Assembly (NCBI GenBank): GCA_019671135.1
Contig: JAHRHY010000006.1
Coordinates: 806,001 to 870,000, forward strand
Source of the DNA: Linnemannia hyalina
Lineage: Eukaryota > Mortierellomycota > Mortierellomycetes > Mortierellales > Mortierellaceae
Direction of reading: 5' to 3'
Length of the DNA: 64,000 nucleotides
In this document: piece by piece, positions 1-11,726 of the stretch
Layout of the letters: each line of letters starts with the position of its first letter
Numbering within the stretch: the first letter of the stretch is position 1
Notes under the pieces: model-generated
The model's database searches: none
What the model was told of the DNA's origin: nothing
The model's input: only the letters and a program-made list of their open reading frames with translations
Translations under genes and position numbers: made by a program

Positions 1-2554
1 GTCGGTCAAAAGCGAGACAGAGGTCGCGACTGAATTCTGTTTCGCATGCCCACGACGACCAGAACCGGGACTGCTGTCAAGTCGGCGTGGAGGAGTGAGG
101 TATCCGTTGTTGTTGCCGTTGTTCCCATTGTTGCTGTTGTTGGAGAGAGGCGCATCGAGGGGTTCGAAGGTGTTGGGTGACCAGGACTGGCGGTGCATGA
201 GGCGATTTCCTGGGGCAGCCATGTTGTAGTTTCCGACTGCAGCGGGGTCTGCTGGACCTGTACAAATTTCCAAAAGCGGTATTTCAGTGGCATCCACCAC
301 CAACCATGAAAAAAAAAACTGGGTCAGTCGTCTAAAAAAATGGATCAGCGCAAAGAAAAGACATGCTGAGCCCAGTCTTGTTTTCTTTACCTGAGGGGAT
401 CGGCACACTGGAGGCAGAGCTGTGGTGCTGGTGGTGCTGGTACGACATACGATGATGAGCCGTCGACGTTGGGTCCGTCATCGCATGGCTCGGGAAGCCG
501 CCGCCGCCGTATCCAAACGACCGTCCACGCTGATGCTGGTGCTGCATGTAATCGCCGCTAACCTGGCCGGGCTCCTCTGCGGCGGGGGAATCTGTGTATC
601 CAGGACCATTAGCAAACGGAGGTGGACCAGGGAACTGCTGTCGCATTCCACGTTCGTAAACAGGCGACGCAGGGGTGTCGATCAAAGCTGCCCAATCTTC
701 CGAGTTGGAGGGGATCGGCTTCAAGCGCTCCTCGTTGTTGTTGTTGATCTGCAAAGAGAGAGGCGAGACACGACCAGGAAGGGGCGACACTCGACCAGGA
801 ATCAAACCAGAATTTCCATGGGATCCTCCTCGTAAATGTCCTGTTGGTCCTCGGCCATCCTCTGAAGTCATCGACATTCGAGGGGCAGATGTCGCGGTCG
901 AGTCGGTGCGAGAAATAATTGACATTCTGTCACCTGAAATAGTCGAAGGATCGCCCATTGTCGATGGTGGCGGTGGAGCGTAGTGCGAAGATGACGGTGA
1001 AGGAGCCCTGTACATGTTCACCAGGCTTCCGGGGTGGGTCGAGTGGACAGGTGATGGGATCCCAAGCGATGGCACCAAAGTCGACGGACTCTCCTGTTGT
1101 TCAGACATATAGACCATAGGTGGAGCAGAGTAACCAGCTTGGGCAGAATAAGGATGATGTTGCTGTTGCTGCTGCTGTTGCTGGAACTTTTGCTGCAACT
1201 GTTGGTTTTGCTGGTTTTGCTGCTGTTGCTGCTGTTGCTGCTGTTGTTGTTGCTGTTGCTGTTGCTGTTGCTGGAGTTGAAGCTGCTGTTGAAGCTGCTG
1301 TTGCTGGAGTTGCGAGGCTTGTGTTGCAGGCTTGGGCTGAGGAGTATATGAAGATTGAGGGACATATGTCGACTGTGGAACATATGTCGATTGGGGCGCG
1401 TACGTAGATTGCGGGACATAGGCGGTTTGAATATATGGTGCTTGTGACACAAAGAATGGCTGCTGTTGTTGTGATTGCTGTTGTTGTGATTGCTGTTGTT
1501 GCTGATGTGGATCTGACCGGCTGGACGGCGGCGACGACGACGCTTGATCCTGAGCAATGCCCTCGGTATTGAGAGCCGCGTGTTGTTGTTGTTGTAGTCC
1601 TTGCCCAGGAATAACAGAAAAGGGGATGCTCGGATTAACCTGTAAAGTAGGGGTACTTGTGGTAGCGTTGGACGAAGGAGCAGGAGAAGGAGCAGTGAAG
1701 GGCGACCAAGTGGCTGTGGTAGGAGGTGGCGATGCAGATCTAGATTCAATGGACTGTTGTTGCTGTTGTTGTTGTTGTTGATGCAACAGAGGGCTAGGCG
1801 CTAGAATGGGTGACGGCATAGAATAGACGGTCTCGATGGTGGTGACAATGTTGGGAGGGGAATGCTTGAGAGCCTCCTGGGCAGGTGGTGAAATAGCAGG
1901 GACAGGGGCAGGGACAGGAGCAGGAGCAACCGCAGGAGTAATCACAGAGGGAGGGGGGGAAGGCACTACAAAGGTGTCTTGGTCGGATAGGTAAGAACCA
2001 AGCTCATCCGAAAGTGACAATGAGGTTGTGGTGAACTCGATACGATGGGCTAGACCGTGACTCGCAGTTGTAGTGGTAGTAATGGTGTTGGTGGTGGTGG
2101 TAGTGCTAACACTGGCGCTCTCTCCTGGAGGCAACGCTGGCAGAGACTTTTCAATGGCGGCGCTCTGCTGTTGCCGATGTAGCGGCTGTGCTGGGGGTGT
2201 TTGGACATATCCATTGTTAGCGAGGCTCAGTCCAGCCATTGAAAAGTCCAGCTGATTAGCGGACGAAGGGATGAATGACTGACGCTTTGGATCATGCTGC
2301 AGGACGGGCGGTGGAGGTGGGTATGCCTGGAATGAAGGATGTTGTTGCTGTTGCTGCTGGAACTGCTGCTGGTGCGGATGCTGGAACTGTTGCTGGATTG
2401 AGGCGTGGGCAGAGATTGGGGCCTGAAATGGTCGAGGCGTGTGGATAGGAGGCGGAGAATAAGGGGCCTGCTGACTTGACTGAGACAGGGATGGAGGCGA
2501 TGCAGGTGTCCTTGCCCCTGGAGACGACTCTACCACCGGAGATACGAACGACAT
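1..2554 (-). CDS. Partial polyQ-rich protein of unknown function
   Basis: The gene runs off the left edge of the window, so its C-terminus is missing. Exon 1 is 391-2554 (start ATG at 2554) and exon 2 is 1-257. The 133-nt intron has a GTAAAG donor and a CAG acceptor, and phase 1 is kept across it: the junction codon is G|GT, and the following frame reads on without a stop to the window edge. The product is almost entirely low complexity: Pro/Ser-rich N-terminus, a long Thr run, several Gln tracts (largest encoded at about 1158-1300), and a short repeat of the form Y-x-P-Q-S-T encoded at about 1345-1430. No folded domain, signal peptide or membrane segment is visible. It may be a scaffold or transcriptional regulator with its domain beyond the edge; that is a guess. 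The upstream strand is pyrimidine-rich in the sense direction, like other genes here. Confidence 0.7.
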
Positions 2555-4038
2555 CTTTGTTTGGAGTGGCTGCTTTGTCCTGTTCTTAAGGCGAGGTGGT
2601 GTTCTTACTCTTTCTTCTTTTTGTGAGGTGAGGAGGGTGGAATGAATGCAAGGTTGATCTTGAAAAGGAAAAACAGAGAGGTGAGTAATGTGTGTTGTGT
2701 GTGTGTGTATGCAATGTGGAATGGAACCAACAGGAATGGGAATGGCTCGTTCAGGAGGAGAGGAGAGGAGAAGAAAGGAGAGGAGAGGAGAGGAGAGAAC
2801 AAAAGGGAGAGGGGTAGAGGAGAAGGGAAAGATATGGCGAGGATGTGGATCAATTGGAAAGGGAAGAGAAGAAAGGAAAAAGGGAAAAGGAAAAGGGACA
2901 GAGAAAAGGAAAAATAATAGAAGACAAGAGCAGCAGCCATGGCCATCTCTTTCGTCTTGCCTTCAAACGAAACCCAGAAAGGAGAGCGAAAGAGCGAGAA
3001 TGACGAAGAAAGGGTACATTACTTACAATGAAGTGTGTATGTCGATGAATGTACTGAGGCAGGAGAGAAATGTATGTTTTGTTGCTGTTGTTGTACAGCG
3101 CACATTTTCATGCGGAACGCAACAAACATCTTAAAATAGGTGGTTGTCTGTTGTTCTCTTTCATGGTTTTATTTTCCCGCCTCCCTTTTTCTTTTGTGCT
3201 TCCCGGGCACTGTAGTCCTCTAGTACTCATGACCCCAATATTTTTTTTTCTCTGTCGTCCTTTTCTATTCATCTCTCTCCTTGTCCATTATTCTCTTTTA
3301 CGCGCGAAACTTGTCGCGAACAGTTTGTTGACACAGTTTTTGTTGATGTATTTATTAGTGGGCGAGGTGCCCTACTGGCTGCCGATGGAACGGGAAAACA
3401 TCATCCTTAATTGTTTCACTACTGTAGGAACTGTAGCAAAGTGATAAAACACACATACATTCAATTTCACCAGTGCTCTCATTTTTCATGATTCCCCTTC
3501 TACACCGGGACCCTCACCCGATTCATCCTGATACCTCACCTCATCTCTTGTTCGACTTTCTCAACAGACTAGGTAATCGGCGCGAATAAAAAAAGGCTTG
3601 TTTTGCAAACCATGCCCCCTATTGCATAGCAAAAGACAGATTGATATCGCATCCCTTGCTGCCCTGCCTGGTCCCAGTTCGAGATCCACACGCAAAGCAT
3701 CCAAGCAAGCACACTCAAGGGCTACCACTACTACCGGTAATGATCATGTGATCTATATCAATGAATGGCGCAGGCAGTGCAATGGGTTTTAACCCTTGCT
3801 CCTTTGCCCTTGCTCCTATGCCCTCTTCTCATTTCGCCTTACGTAGCTTTCGACTGCTTCTTTCCTCTCGACATTTGTCTTGGCGTTCCACTTCTCTTTC
3901 CCTCTGTCCTCTCGTCTCCTCTCTTTCCCTCTCTCTCTCTCTCTCGCCCTTCCTTTTTTTTTTTCTTCCTTCCTGAACCTTGCTCACACTCGTCCCACCC
4001 CCACCCTATATTTCCATTCACTCTTCCCTCCCTCCTCC
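2555..4038. other. Intergenic region, divergent promoters
   Basis: This stretch lies between the divergent starts of the polyQ gene and the NBR1 gene. It carries a purine block of GAGGA/GGAGA units on the plus strand at about 2755-2905 (pyrimidine-rich in the sense of the minus gene) and a CT-rich tract at about 3885-4035 just before the NBR1 start. No convincing coding exon is seen; the short open frames here are low-complexity. Confidence 0.6.
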
Positions 4039-6972
4039 ATGCACTGCATCGTCAAGGCATCCCTCGGCGGCGAGCGTAGACGGTTCACCTTCTGCACCCT
4101 CGACCCTGCCAATATCCACAACGAAACAGACAAGCTCAGCTTCGAGGCCCTCCACTCCAAGGTGCGTCCTCTTTTCATTATTCACACTTCTCTATAGACT
4201 CCCTCTTTCTCCTTGGGCACAACACCATGTCGATTCATACCATGCGGGAGAATATGTACCAAGTACAAAGTCGATAGCCTTGTTTTTTTTGCTGCTCTAT
4301 TCTTGTGTCCTACCTAACAACGTATTACCTGCCTCACAATACATTGTTATAACAAATATTAGCTGTGCACGCTGTTCGGCCAAAAGGCGCTCATGATCCA
4401 GTATGTGGAGCAGAGCGGTTCCAAGAGGCTGATCCAGCGGGACGCCGATGTTGTTGCTGCGGTGGTTTCCTCCAGCGGCCTTGTGTCACCAACAGCCACG
4501 TTGATGGTTCTCAAGTTGTCCGTGACTAAAGGTGGGGGTTCTTATTTGTTGCTTTGCCATCGTTAGATGCACCAACTCCCAACTCCCACTCCGCAATCCG
4601 CATAAATGTTATTTTGCCCAACTGAGGCACGTGCTCATCGCCTTTTTTATTTTTTTTCTTCCCGACGTGCTGATCCTTTCTGGTCGATATGTAGATGCTG
4701 CCACCCCAACCACCTCCGGCAAGGCAAAGCATCAGCACTGTGCAAAAGAAAAGTCCGAGACTTGCAAGAAGAAGGATGTCTGCAACAAGAAAGATACCTG
4801 CAAGAATGACAACGCCACCGACAGGAAGGACACCTGCAAGAACAACGCGGCTAAAAAGGAAGCCTGCAACAACAACAAGAAGAAGGACGTCTGCAACAAG
4901 GACACTCGTGAGAAGGATGCTTCCACCAAACCATGCAAGAAGGTGCCCAGCCCTCCCAAGCCTCGCTGCGAAGGTGAGTTTTCAGCAAACATTCCATGCT
5001 CATCATCACGATGGGTCTATACATCGATTGACTACAAATAAGCCCAAACAATCGATTCCAGCTCTTAAAACCCCACATCCACAAACTGTTAGAAGTTGTG
5101 CACTCCAATGTCCTTTGCGATGTTTGCATGGATACCATCAAGGGCATTCGATACAAGTGCCGAAACTGTGACAACTACGACTTGTGCCAAGCATGCCATC
5201 CCCTCGCCGCTGAGCGATACCATCCCAAACACACATTCACAGCCATCGAGAGGCCTCTCGGCAGCTCCGGCCGATCCTCCGTGACCGTCAACTCCTGCTC
5301 GCGCACAGAGGTCCAGTCCTTGGAGCACGGGGCCTATTGCGACATTTGCACGGTCGTCATAACCGGTGTTCGCCACAAGTGCTTCCAGTGCCCGGACTAT
5401 GACCTCTGCGAGGAGTGCCTTCCCTTGGCCAAGGTTCACCACAGGGGTCACAGCTTTGTGCCCATCTCCTACCCAGGCGAACTCACATTCAAGGTCGATT
5501 ATACCCCTCACTATGGCATCGTCTGCGATGGCTGCGACAACGATATCACCGGCATCCGCTACAAGGTAATGATTCGCACCCAATTGACGGTTTGATGAAA
5601 CCAAACACAAGAATAAGCTGCCAACTCTCATTTGTATTATGGATCTGCATGCATATAAATAGTGTGGTAACTGCGCCGACTACGATCTTTGCGGTAACTG
5701 TGAGGCTTCGCCTTTCCACCGTCACGATCCCAAGCACATCTTCTTGAAGATTCGCCGGCCTGTTCACAGCCGCATGTCGCCAGCTGCTCCGCTTTTGCCC
5801 ATGATGTACGAGAGAGGTTGGGGTAGGACCACCATGGCGAGCAACTCCCGACAAGCCACGACTATGACGGAGAATCTCCCTAAAGTTGACCCTCTGCCCA
5901 CACCTGCGCCAGTGAAGGACGCAACCCTTGAGAAGGTCGATGCTTCAGAATTGGATCAAAGCGATGCCGTCGCTCCGACTGTTCTCACGGTGGCACCAAC
6001 TCTTGACGAAGTGCTGACCGTGCCCTTCGAATCAATCGAACCAACTGAGCCAATTGAACCCGCTGTGATCCCGACAGCAACAAGGTAAATACGCGACCTG
6101 CGAAAACACTGGGGTTACTTATTTCTCATGCACACTCAAACTCATTATTTTCTATATACAATTTATGATGTATTAGCGAGACCCAAAGTGAACCTGAGAC
6201 TCTGCCAGAGCCGACTTTCGTCAGCAATGCCTTGTTCGTCAAGGACATTAACATCAACGACGGCACCACCATCCAGGCTGGCTCCCAGTTCCTGAAGATT
6301 TGGGAGATGTCCAACCCCGGCGTAGGAGAGTGGCCCAAGGATAGCGTTTTGCAGTTTGTTGGAGGAGACCGTATGTTTGCTGATGTCGATGCGAACGAGT
6401 CCTGCCCTCTCTTCAAGATCTCACTTGCTCCTGTTGGCGAATCTGTCTGTGTTACTGCCGACCTCAAGGCACCACCTCAACCAGGTCGGTATGTCTCTTA
6501 CTGGCGTCTGGTTGCACCTGATGGCGAACCCTTTGGTCACTGCATTTGGTGCGATATTATTGTTGAGGAGGGTTCCGAGAGCAGCTCGGACTCGATGGGA
6601 TCATCGACCATGATCTTCCCTGTTGTTGACTGCCATGACACCAAGAAGACCTGGTCCCGGAACCCATCTAACCCCGAAGAGGCGACAGAGACTGGTTCCG
6701 TTAGGACGACTACCACGACCAACGCCCCAAGCACGTATACTGGTCCCGTTGGAACCGCACATTCAGTGACTGACGACCAGCTTTCGACCACCTCTGGGCA
6801 GTACACGTCTCACTCGCTAGCCTCGTCCATCCTTGGCCGTGATGAGTCCGTGGACGACCGCATCGATATTGACAACGACGACATCTCGACGGAGCGATTC
6901 TTTTCGGACGATGATGAGTTTGTGGTCGTTGATACGGATGGAGAGCAGAGTGAGGCTGGATTCCGAGAGTAA
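4039..6972 (+). CDS. NBR1: NBR1-type selective autophagy receptor (PB1, three ZZ fingers, FW domain)
   Basis: Six exons: 4039-4161, 4363-4531, 4695-4973, 5093-5565, 5663-6084, 6177-6972, giving 753 aa. Residues 1-97 resemble a PB1 domain. Residues 98-190 are a Lys/Cys-rich linker. Three ZZ zinc fingers follow at about 191-240, 265-310 and 326-376, each with C-x2-C pairs and the Y-D-L-C signature. The Nbr1-like FW (four-tryptophan) domain is at about 502-615 and has its conserved Trp residues (IWEM, EWP, YWRL, IWCD). The acidic C-terminus contains E-F-V-V-V preceded by three Asp, a good candidate LIR for Atg8 binding. NBR1 proteins are cargo receptors that link ubiquitinated or other cargo to Atg8 on the phagophore; several filamentous fungi keep multiple ZZ domains. 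No UBA domain is visible. The start sits after a CT-rich leader and gives a PB1-like beginning. The family call is secure; the cargo is unknown. Confidence 0.9.
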
Positions 6973-7852
6973 GGGGATTATGTTCTTCTTTCCTGCCTCT
7001 GTTTGATGCAGAGCATGGGCCAAGCCCACTGCAATCTAACATGAACTCTGTTTTTTTTCTTTCTTTTTTTTGTTTTCTTCCCTTTGGAATGAAGAGAAAG
7101 ATAACGGGAGGCGGGCTCACTTTGATGGTTGCCCCCTTCCTTTCTCTTTTTTTGAAAGCTCGCCTTCATTCATTTTCAATTTTGATATGCGATAGCTACA
7201 ATAAATAACACACACGAATGAAAAAAAAAAAAGAATGATAAGCATGAATCGATGAGGATAAGGCAACGTGGGTGGTCTATTCACGTCAAGACTCAATACC
7301 ATCTGATTAAGCTGTTGTAAGATGGCAGAAAAGGGTTTAGATTTTGTCTTCCTTCGAGACGTCCTCGCCTTGATTGTATGAAATGGATGCACGTTCGTTC
7401 CTTTGTTCAATCGTTGGGGGTGAAGGAAGTAAGGATGGCGGGAAGAGGGCAAGGCACTCGGGCCAAGTCGACACAACCACCCTTCTTCATCTCTCCCCAA
7501 AGAAACGAAAATTATTCGCCCCTGTATCGTCAAAGAGAAAAGCAAAAAGCACTGGCCATGGCGGCTTTTATTTGCATCCCGACTGTGCCTTTGCTCTTTG
7601 CTTTAGTTTGCGATAAGGAAAGTAAAGAAGGAATCCCAACAGGAAAAGGGACAAGAACAAACACGCATGAAAAAGATAGACCCTCTCTCCCTTCCTTCTC
7701 ACCTTCGCTTTCACCCCCTTGCTTTATTTCGTCATAAATAAGCAACCGTTGCCTGCTTTCCTTTCTTCTCATTCCACCCTTTCCCTTCATCCCCTCCCTT
7801 TCCTTTTCTTCTCTCATTCATTTCATTCCCACACATTCATCACTTTTTCACT
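6973..7852. other. Intergenic region
   Basis: NBR1 3' flank followed by the branching-enzyme promoter. A possible AATAAA polyadenylation signal lies near 7200. The last 150 bases before the branching-enzyme start are strongly CT-rich on the plus strand. No coding exon is supported. Confidence 0.6.
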
Positions 7853-10800
7853 ATGTTGCATACCACCTCTATTGCAGAGCCAAAGAACACCGTCTCCAAG
7901 ACCGGGAAGGCTGTTGCCACCAACAAGTCAAAGACACCCGCTGTTCAGGAAAGAGAGGAGGATGGTACTAGCGTCATTGGACTGGATCCCTGGCTCGAGC
8001 CTTACTCTGGAGGCCTCAAGCACAGGTAATATATACCTTTCCTTCCTTTCATCTCACCGAGATGACAGCTTCGCGCGTTCGCTCTATGCTTGGCGAGAAA
8101 GCCTTCTCTGCAACTCCGCCTTCTCACGCATGTTATTTGTTTCTTTGGTGACATGATGACAACAGATATTCGCTGTACAAGGTCTGGAGAGAAAAGATCG
8201 AGAATGAGGGAGGATACGAAAAGTTCAGCAGGGGGTACGAACGGTTCGGGTTCACTGTCTCCAAGACGGGTATCACCTATCGTGAATGGGCACCCAATGC
8301 CAAGGAGGCATTCCTCTTTGGAGACTTTAGTAAGTTCGATTATTTGTTGAAAAATCTATGACACGCCTCATCTTTTCTCTCTTCGTTTATCTTCCTTTTC
8401 GTCCGCTGCCTTTTATTCATTGTGGTTATTGCTTTGCTGTTGCTGAATAGACGAATGGAACAACTCGAGCCATCCGATGAAAAGAGACAACTATGGCGTG
8501 TACGAGATCTTTTTGCCCAACAAGGCGAACGGAACCCCGGCCATCGAACACAACTCTAAACTCAAGGTAATGGTTACGATCAATATGCTCATTAGTTGCA
8601 GAAAAAAAACAGGGCGTTTGGCAATGACCCACGACCGCTTGATTGAGTGAATGGTTGGCTAGCGTATTTGTGTTTCCTTATCGCTAAATGTTCGTTCGTT
8701 CGTCCCTCCCTCTCCTTCCGCCTCATCGTCTACCCATGTGTGCTACTGTGTAGATCACGATGATCAAGCCTGACGGTACTCGTATTGATCGCCTCCCAGC
8801 CTGGATCAAGCGTGTCACCCAGGACTTGAACGTCTCTCCCACGTACGATGCCGTCTTCTGGAACCCCGCCAAGAAGTACCAATGGAAGAACAAGGCCCCC
8901 CCGAAGCCCGCCAGTCTCAAGGTCTATGAGGCCCATGGTACGTGTTGTATTTGCATGGAAAATAATGACGTTGACAGAAGAACTGGTAGTTTCAGTTTTT
9001 AGCGTTCTTTGTTTGCACGTTGACCTTGCGTCTCCGACCTTCTCGCACCGACCAACACAAGAAAACTAATCGCCGTCATTTTGTTGTTGTTTTGGCCATC
9101 TCTTGTAGTCGGAATTGCGACGCCCGAGGGTCGTGTTGGTCAGTTCACAGAGTTCACCGCCAATGTCCTCCCCCGCATCAAGAAGTTGGGATACAACACC
9201 ATTCAGTTGATGGCCATCATGGAACATGCCTACTATGCCTCCTTTGGCTACCAAGTCACCAGCTTCTTTGCTGTCAGCAGCCGATATGGTAACTTTTGTT
9301 CTTCGTAGCGTTATATTCACATTGGTTTATTATTCCAGTTCATATGTGCTGACTTTGATACGATTGTTCTTGCGATTGAAAAGGTACACCTGAGGAGCTG
9401 AAGGAGTTGATTGACACTGCTCATGGGCTGGGAATCACGGTTCTTCTCGATGTCGTCCACTCGCACGCCTGCAAGAACGTTCTAGACGGACTCAACAACT
9501 TTGACGGAAGCGATCACCAGTACTTCCACGAGGGCGCTAAAGGCCGCCATGACCTTTGGGACTCTCGTCTGTTCAACTACAACAGCCACGAGACCATCCG
9601 CTTCTTGTTGAGCAATTTGCGCTTCTACATGGAGGAGTATCGTTTTGATGGTTTCCGCTTTGACGGTGTCACCAGCATGATGTACCTCCACCATGGTATC
9701 GGATACGGATTCTCGGGCAATTATAATGAGTACTTTGGTGATACTGTCGATCTTGAGGCCGTTGTCTATCTTATGCTCGCCAACGATATGCTCCACAAGC
9801 TATACCCCGAGTCTATCACCGTCGCCGAAGGTAACGCAGAGTTCTTGTTGCTAAGGTTGCTCTTTTTTGGTGCTGCAATTGCAAGCCATGAACTAATCAT
9901 AACTGTGGTTCATTTTTCTACAATTAGATGTGTCTGGTATGCCAACACTGTGCCGACCTGTCACGGATGGTGGAGTTGGATTTGACTACCGTCTCTCGAT
10001 GGCCGTCCCAGACATGTGGATCAAGCTGCTCAAGGAAAAGTCGGACGATGAGTGGGACATCGCCAACATTGTGTTTACCCTCATTAACCGCCGACATATG
10101 GTATTCTTTTTTCCTTGCTCACTTTTTTTATTGCTGTTAGTCTCGTTCCAACTTACAAACACGCCCTCTAACACATATTCTCTCACTTCAACCCTCATAG
10201 GAACCATCGATTGCTTACTGCGAGTCGCATGACCAGGCTTTGGTGGGTGACAAAACGATTGCGTTCTGGTTGATGGACAAGGAGATGTACACCCATATGA
10301 GTGTCCTCACCGAGTTAACCCCCATTATCGACCGCGGTCTTGCCCTCCACAAGATGATCAGGTATGAAATATCATCGCCACATCCAATCATCATCTGCGA
10401 ATCAATCGCGTCCTCTCCTGCCTCGTTTCTGTTCCTGAATTCCAAACTGGTGTTTCATTTCTCTTGCACCTTGTAAATTCATAATATTCACTGTATTGTA
10501 CTTCTTCTGCGAACAATAGACTGGTGACACATGCGTTAGGAGGAGAGGGGTACTTGACGTTCATCGGCAACGAATTCGGCCACCCCGAATGGCTCGACTT
10601 CCCTCGCGCAGGAAACAACTCCTCCTTCCACTATGCGCGTCGTCAATGGAACGTCGTCGACGATGAACTCTTGCGGTACAAGTTCCTTAACGAGTTCGAC
10701 TCTGCCATGAACAATGCCGAGGCCCAGATCGGATGGCTCCCCGCCCCCCAGGCATTCGTCTCTCTCAAACATGAAAGCGACAAGGTCCTTGTCTTTGATC

Positions 10801-11048
10801 GTGCCGGAGCCGTGTTCATTTTCAATTTCCATCCATCAAAGTCGTTTACGGATTACAGGGTCGGTGTCCCCGCGGCGGGGGAATACCGGATTGCATTGAA
10901 CACGGATCAACCGAGGTTTGGAGGACACGATCGTGTTAGTCAGGAGAGTCAGTTCTTTTCGACGCAGGGGGAGTGGTGTAATCGGGAGCATTTCGTTCAG
11001 GTTTATATCCCTTGTCGTACTGCCCTTGTTCTCGTCAAGAAAAATTAG
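7853..11048 (+). CDS. GLC3: 1,4-alpha-glucan (glycogen) branching enzyme
   Basis: Nine exons: 7853-8025, 8166-8329, 8451-8566, 8754-8937, 9109-9288, 9384-9830, 9928-10100, 10201-10361, 10520-11048, giving 708 aa, the usual length for eukaryotic branching enzymes. The enzyme moves alpha-1,4 glucan segments to alpha-1,6 branch points during glycogen synthesis in the cytosol. Order of domains: N-terminal CBM48-like region (about residues 60-170), GH13 catalytic barrel and C-terminal all-beta domain. GH13 motifs are present: DVVHSH, the nucleophile in GFRFDGVTS, the acid in TVAEDVSG, and the third carboxylate in ESHDQAL. The ATG at 7853 is the first in frame after a CT-rich leader. All splice phases close on whole codons. 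A possible AATAAA signal follows about 40 bases after the stop. Identification is secure. Confidence 0.95.
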
Positions 11049-11202
11049 GTGGAGTTTTTGTTGAGAGGAGAGTAAGAAAAGAACATCTTAATAAAACCTC
11101 AGAGTCATATCATCATCCCTACCAAAAAGCAATGGTTGTCAGTGTTTTCTCTTTTTCTCCTTAGCCCACACCAACAAAACAAGCCAAAAAAGCAAAAGAT
11201 AA

Positions 11203-11276
11203 CGCTCCTGGGTGGGCTTGAACCACCAACCTCCTGATTAACAGTCAGACGCGCTAACCAATTGCGCCACAGAAGC
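11203..11276 (-). tRNA. tRNA-Asn (anticodon GTT)
   Basis: On the minus strand a 74-nt cloverleaf can be drawn. The acceptor pairs GCTTCTG with CAGGAGC (one G-T pair). The D arm contains the usual AATTGGTTAGCG-type loop. The anticodon arm has loop CTGTTAA with anticodon GTT (plus-strand 11240-11242). The T arm has the TTCAA loop start. Internal A and B box sequences are intact and there is no intron. Confidence 0.93.
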
Positions 11277-11726
11277 TAGATGGCAACTGAAATTTTAATT
11301 CATTTTTATGTAGAAAGACGCGGTTGCTATTAATCACGTGGTATGTGGCTGAACCATCACGTGAGATGTAGTTTAGCGTGTTTTTGTGTTTTTGGGTCTG
11401 CTGGGACGACTGTGTTGAACAATTTGCAAGCCCATTTTTCGTTCGTTTTTAGTGGCGGAAAAATATGGGGTGGCCTCAAAAGAATAAAGTGGCCAATGCC
11501 CCCTTTTTGATCCCCAGATTGCGGAGAGAGACGGCGCTCGGTCCAAGAACCCTTTGAGATTAGTTGTTCAACTAAGTATGCTCCGCCCAAAGGAAAAAAA
11601 AAGAGACACTGTAACTGCCTTTCGGCAGATATGATATCTGATTCAAATGGTCGCTTTCAAAGTAAACGTGTTGGAATGATAAAAGTTGAGAAAGTATGTA
11701 TGGAGGAGAGAGACTAATTGTTTTAT
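11277..11726. other. Spacer between tRNA-Asn and the Galpha gene 3' end
   Basis: No gene is seen. The sequence is AT-richer than the flanking exons and presumably contains the 3' untranslated region of the Galpha gene. It includes two CACGTG-like or CACGTGA-like words (about 11335 and 11359), with no evidence of function. Confidence 0.4.

Noticed and set aside
1018..1749. Second minus-strand frame rich in Asn and Ser
   Set aside because: Alternative frame of the polyQ tracts (CAG/CAA read as AGC/AAC); the Gln frame is the one that splices in phase to the next exon.
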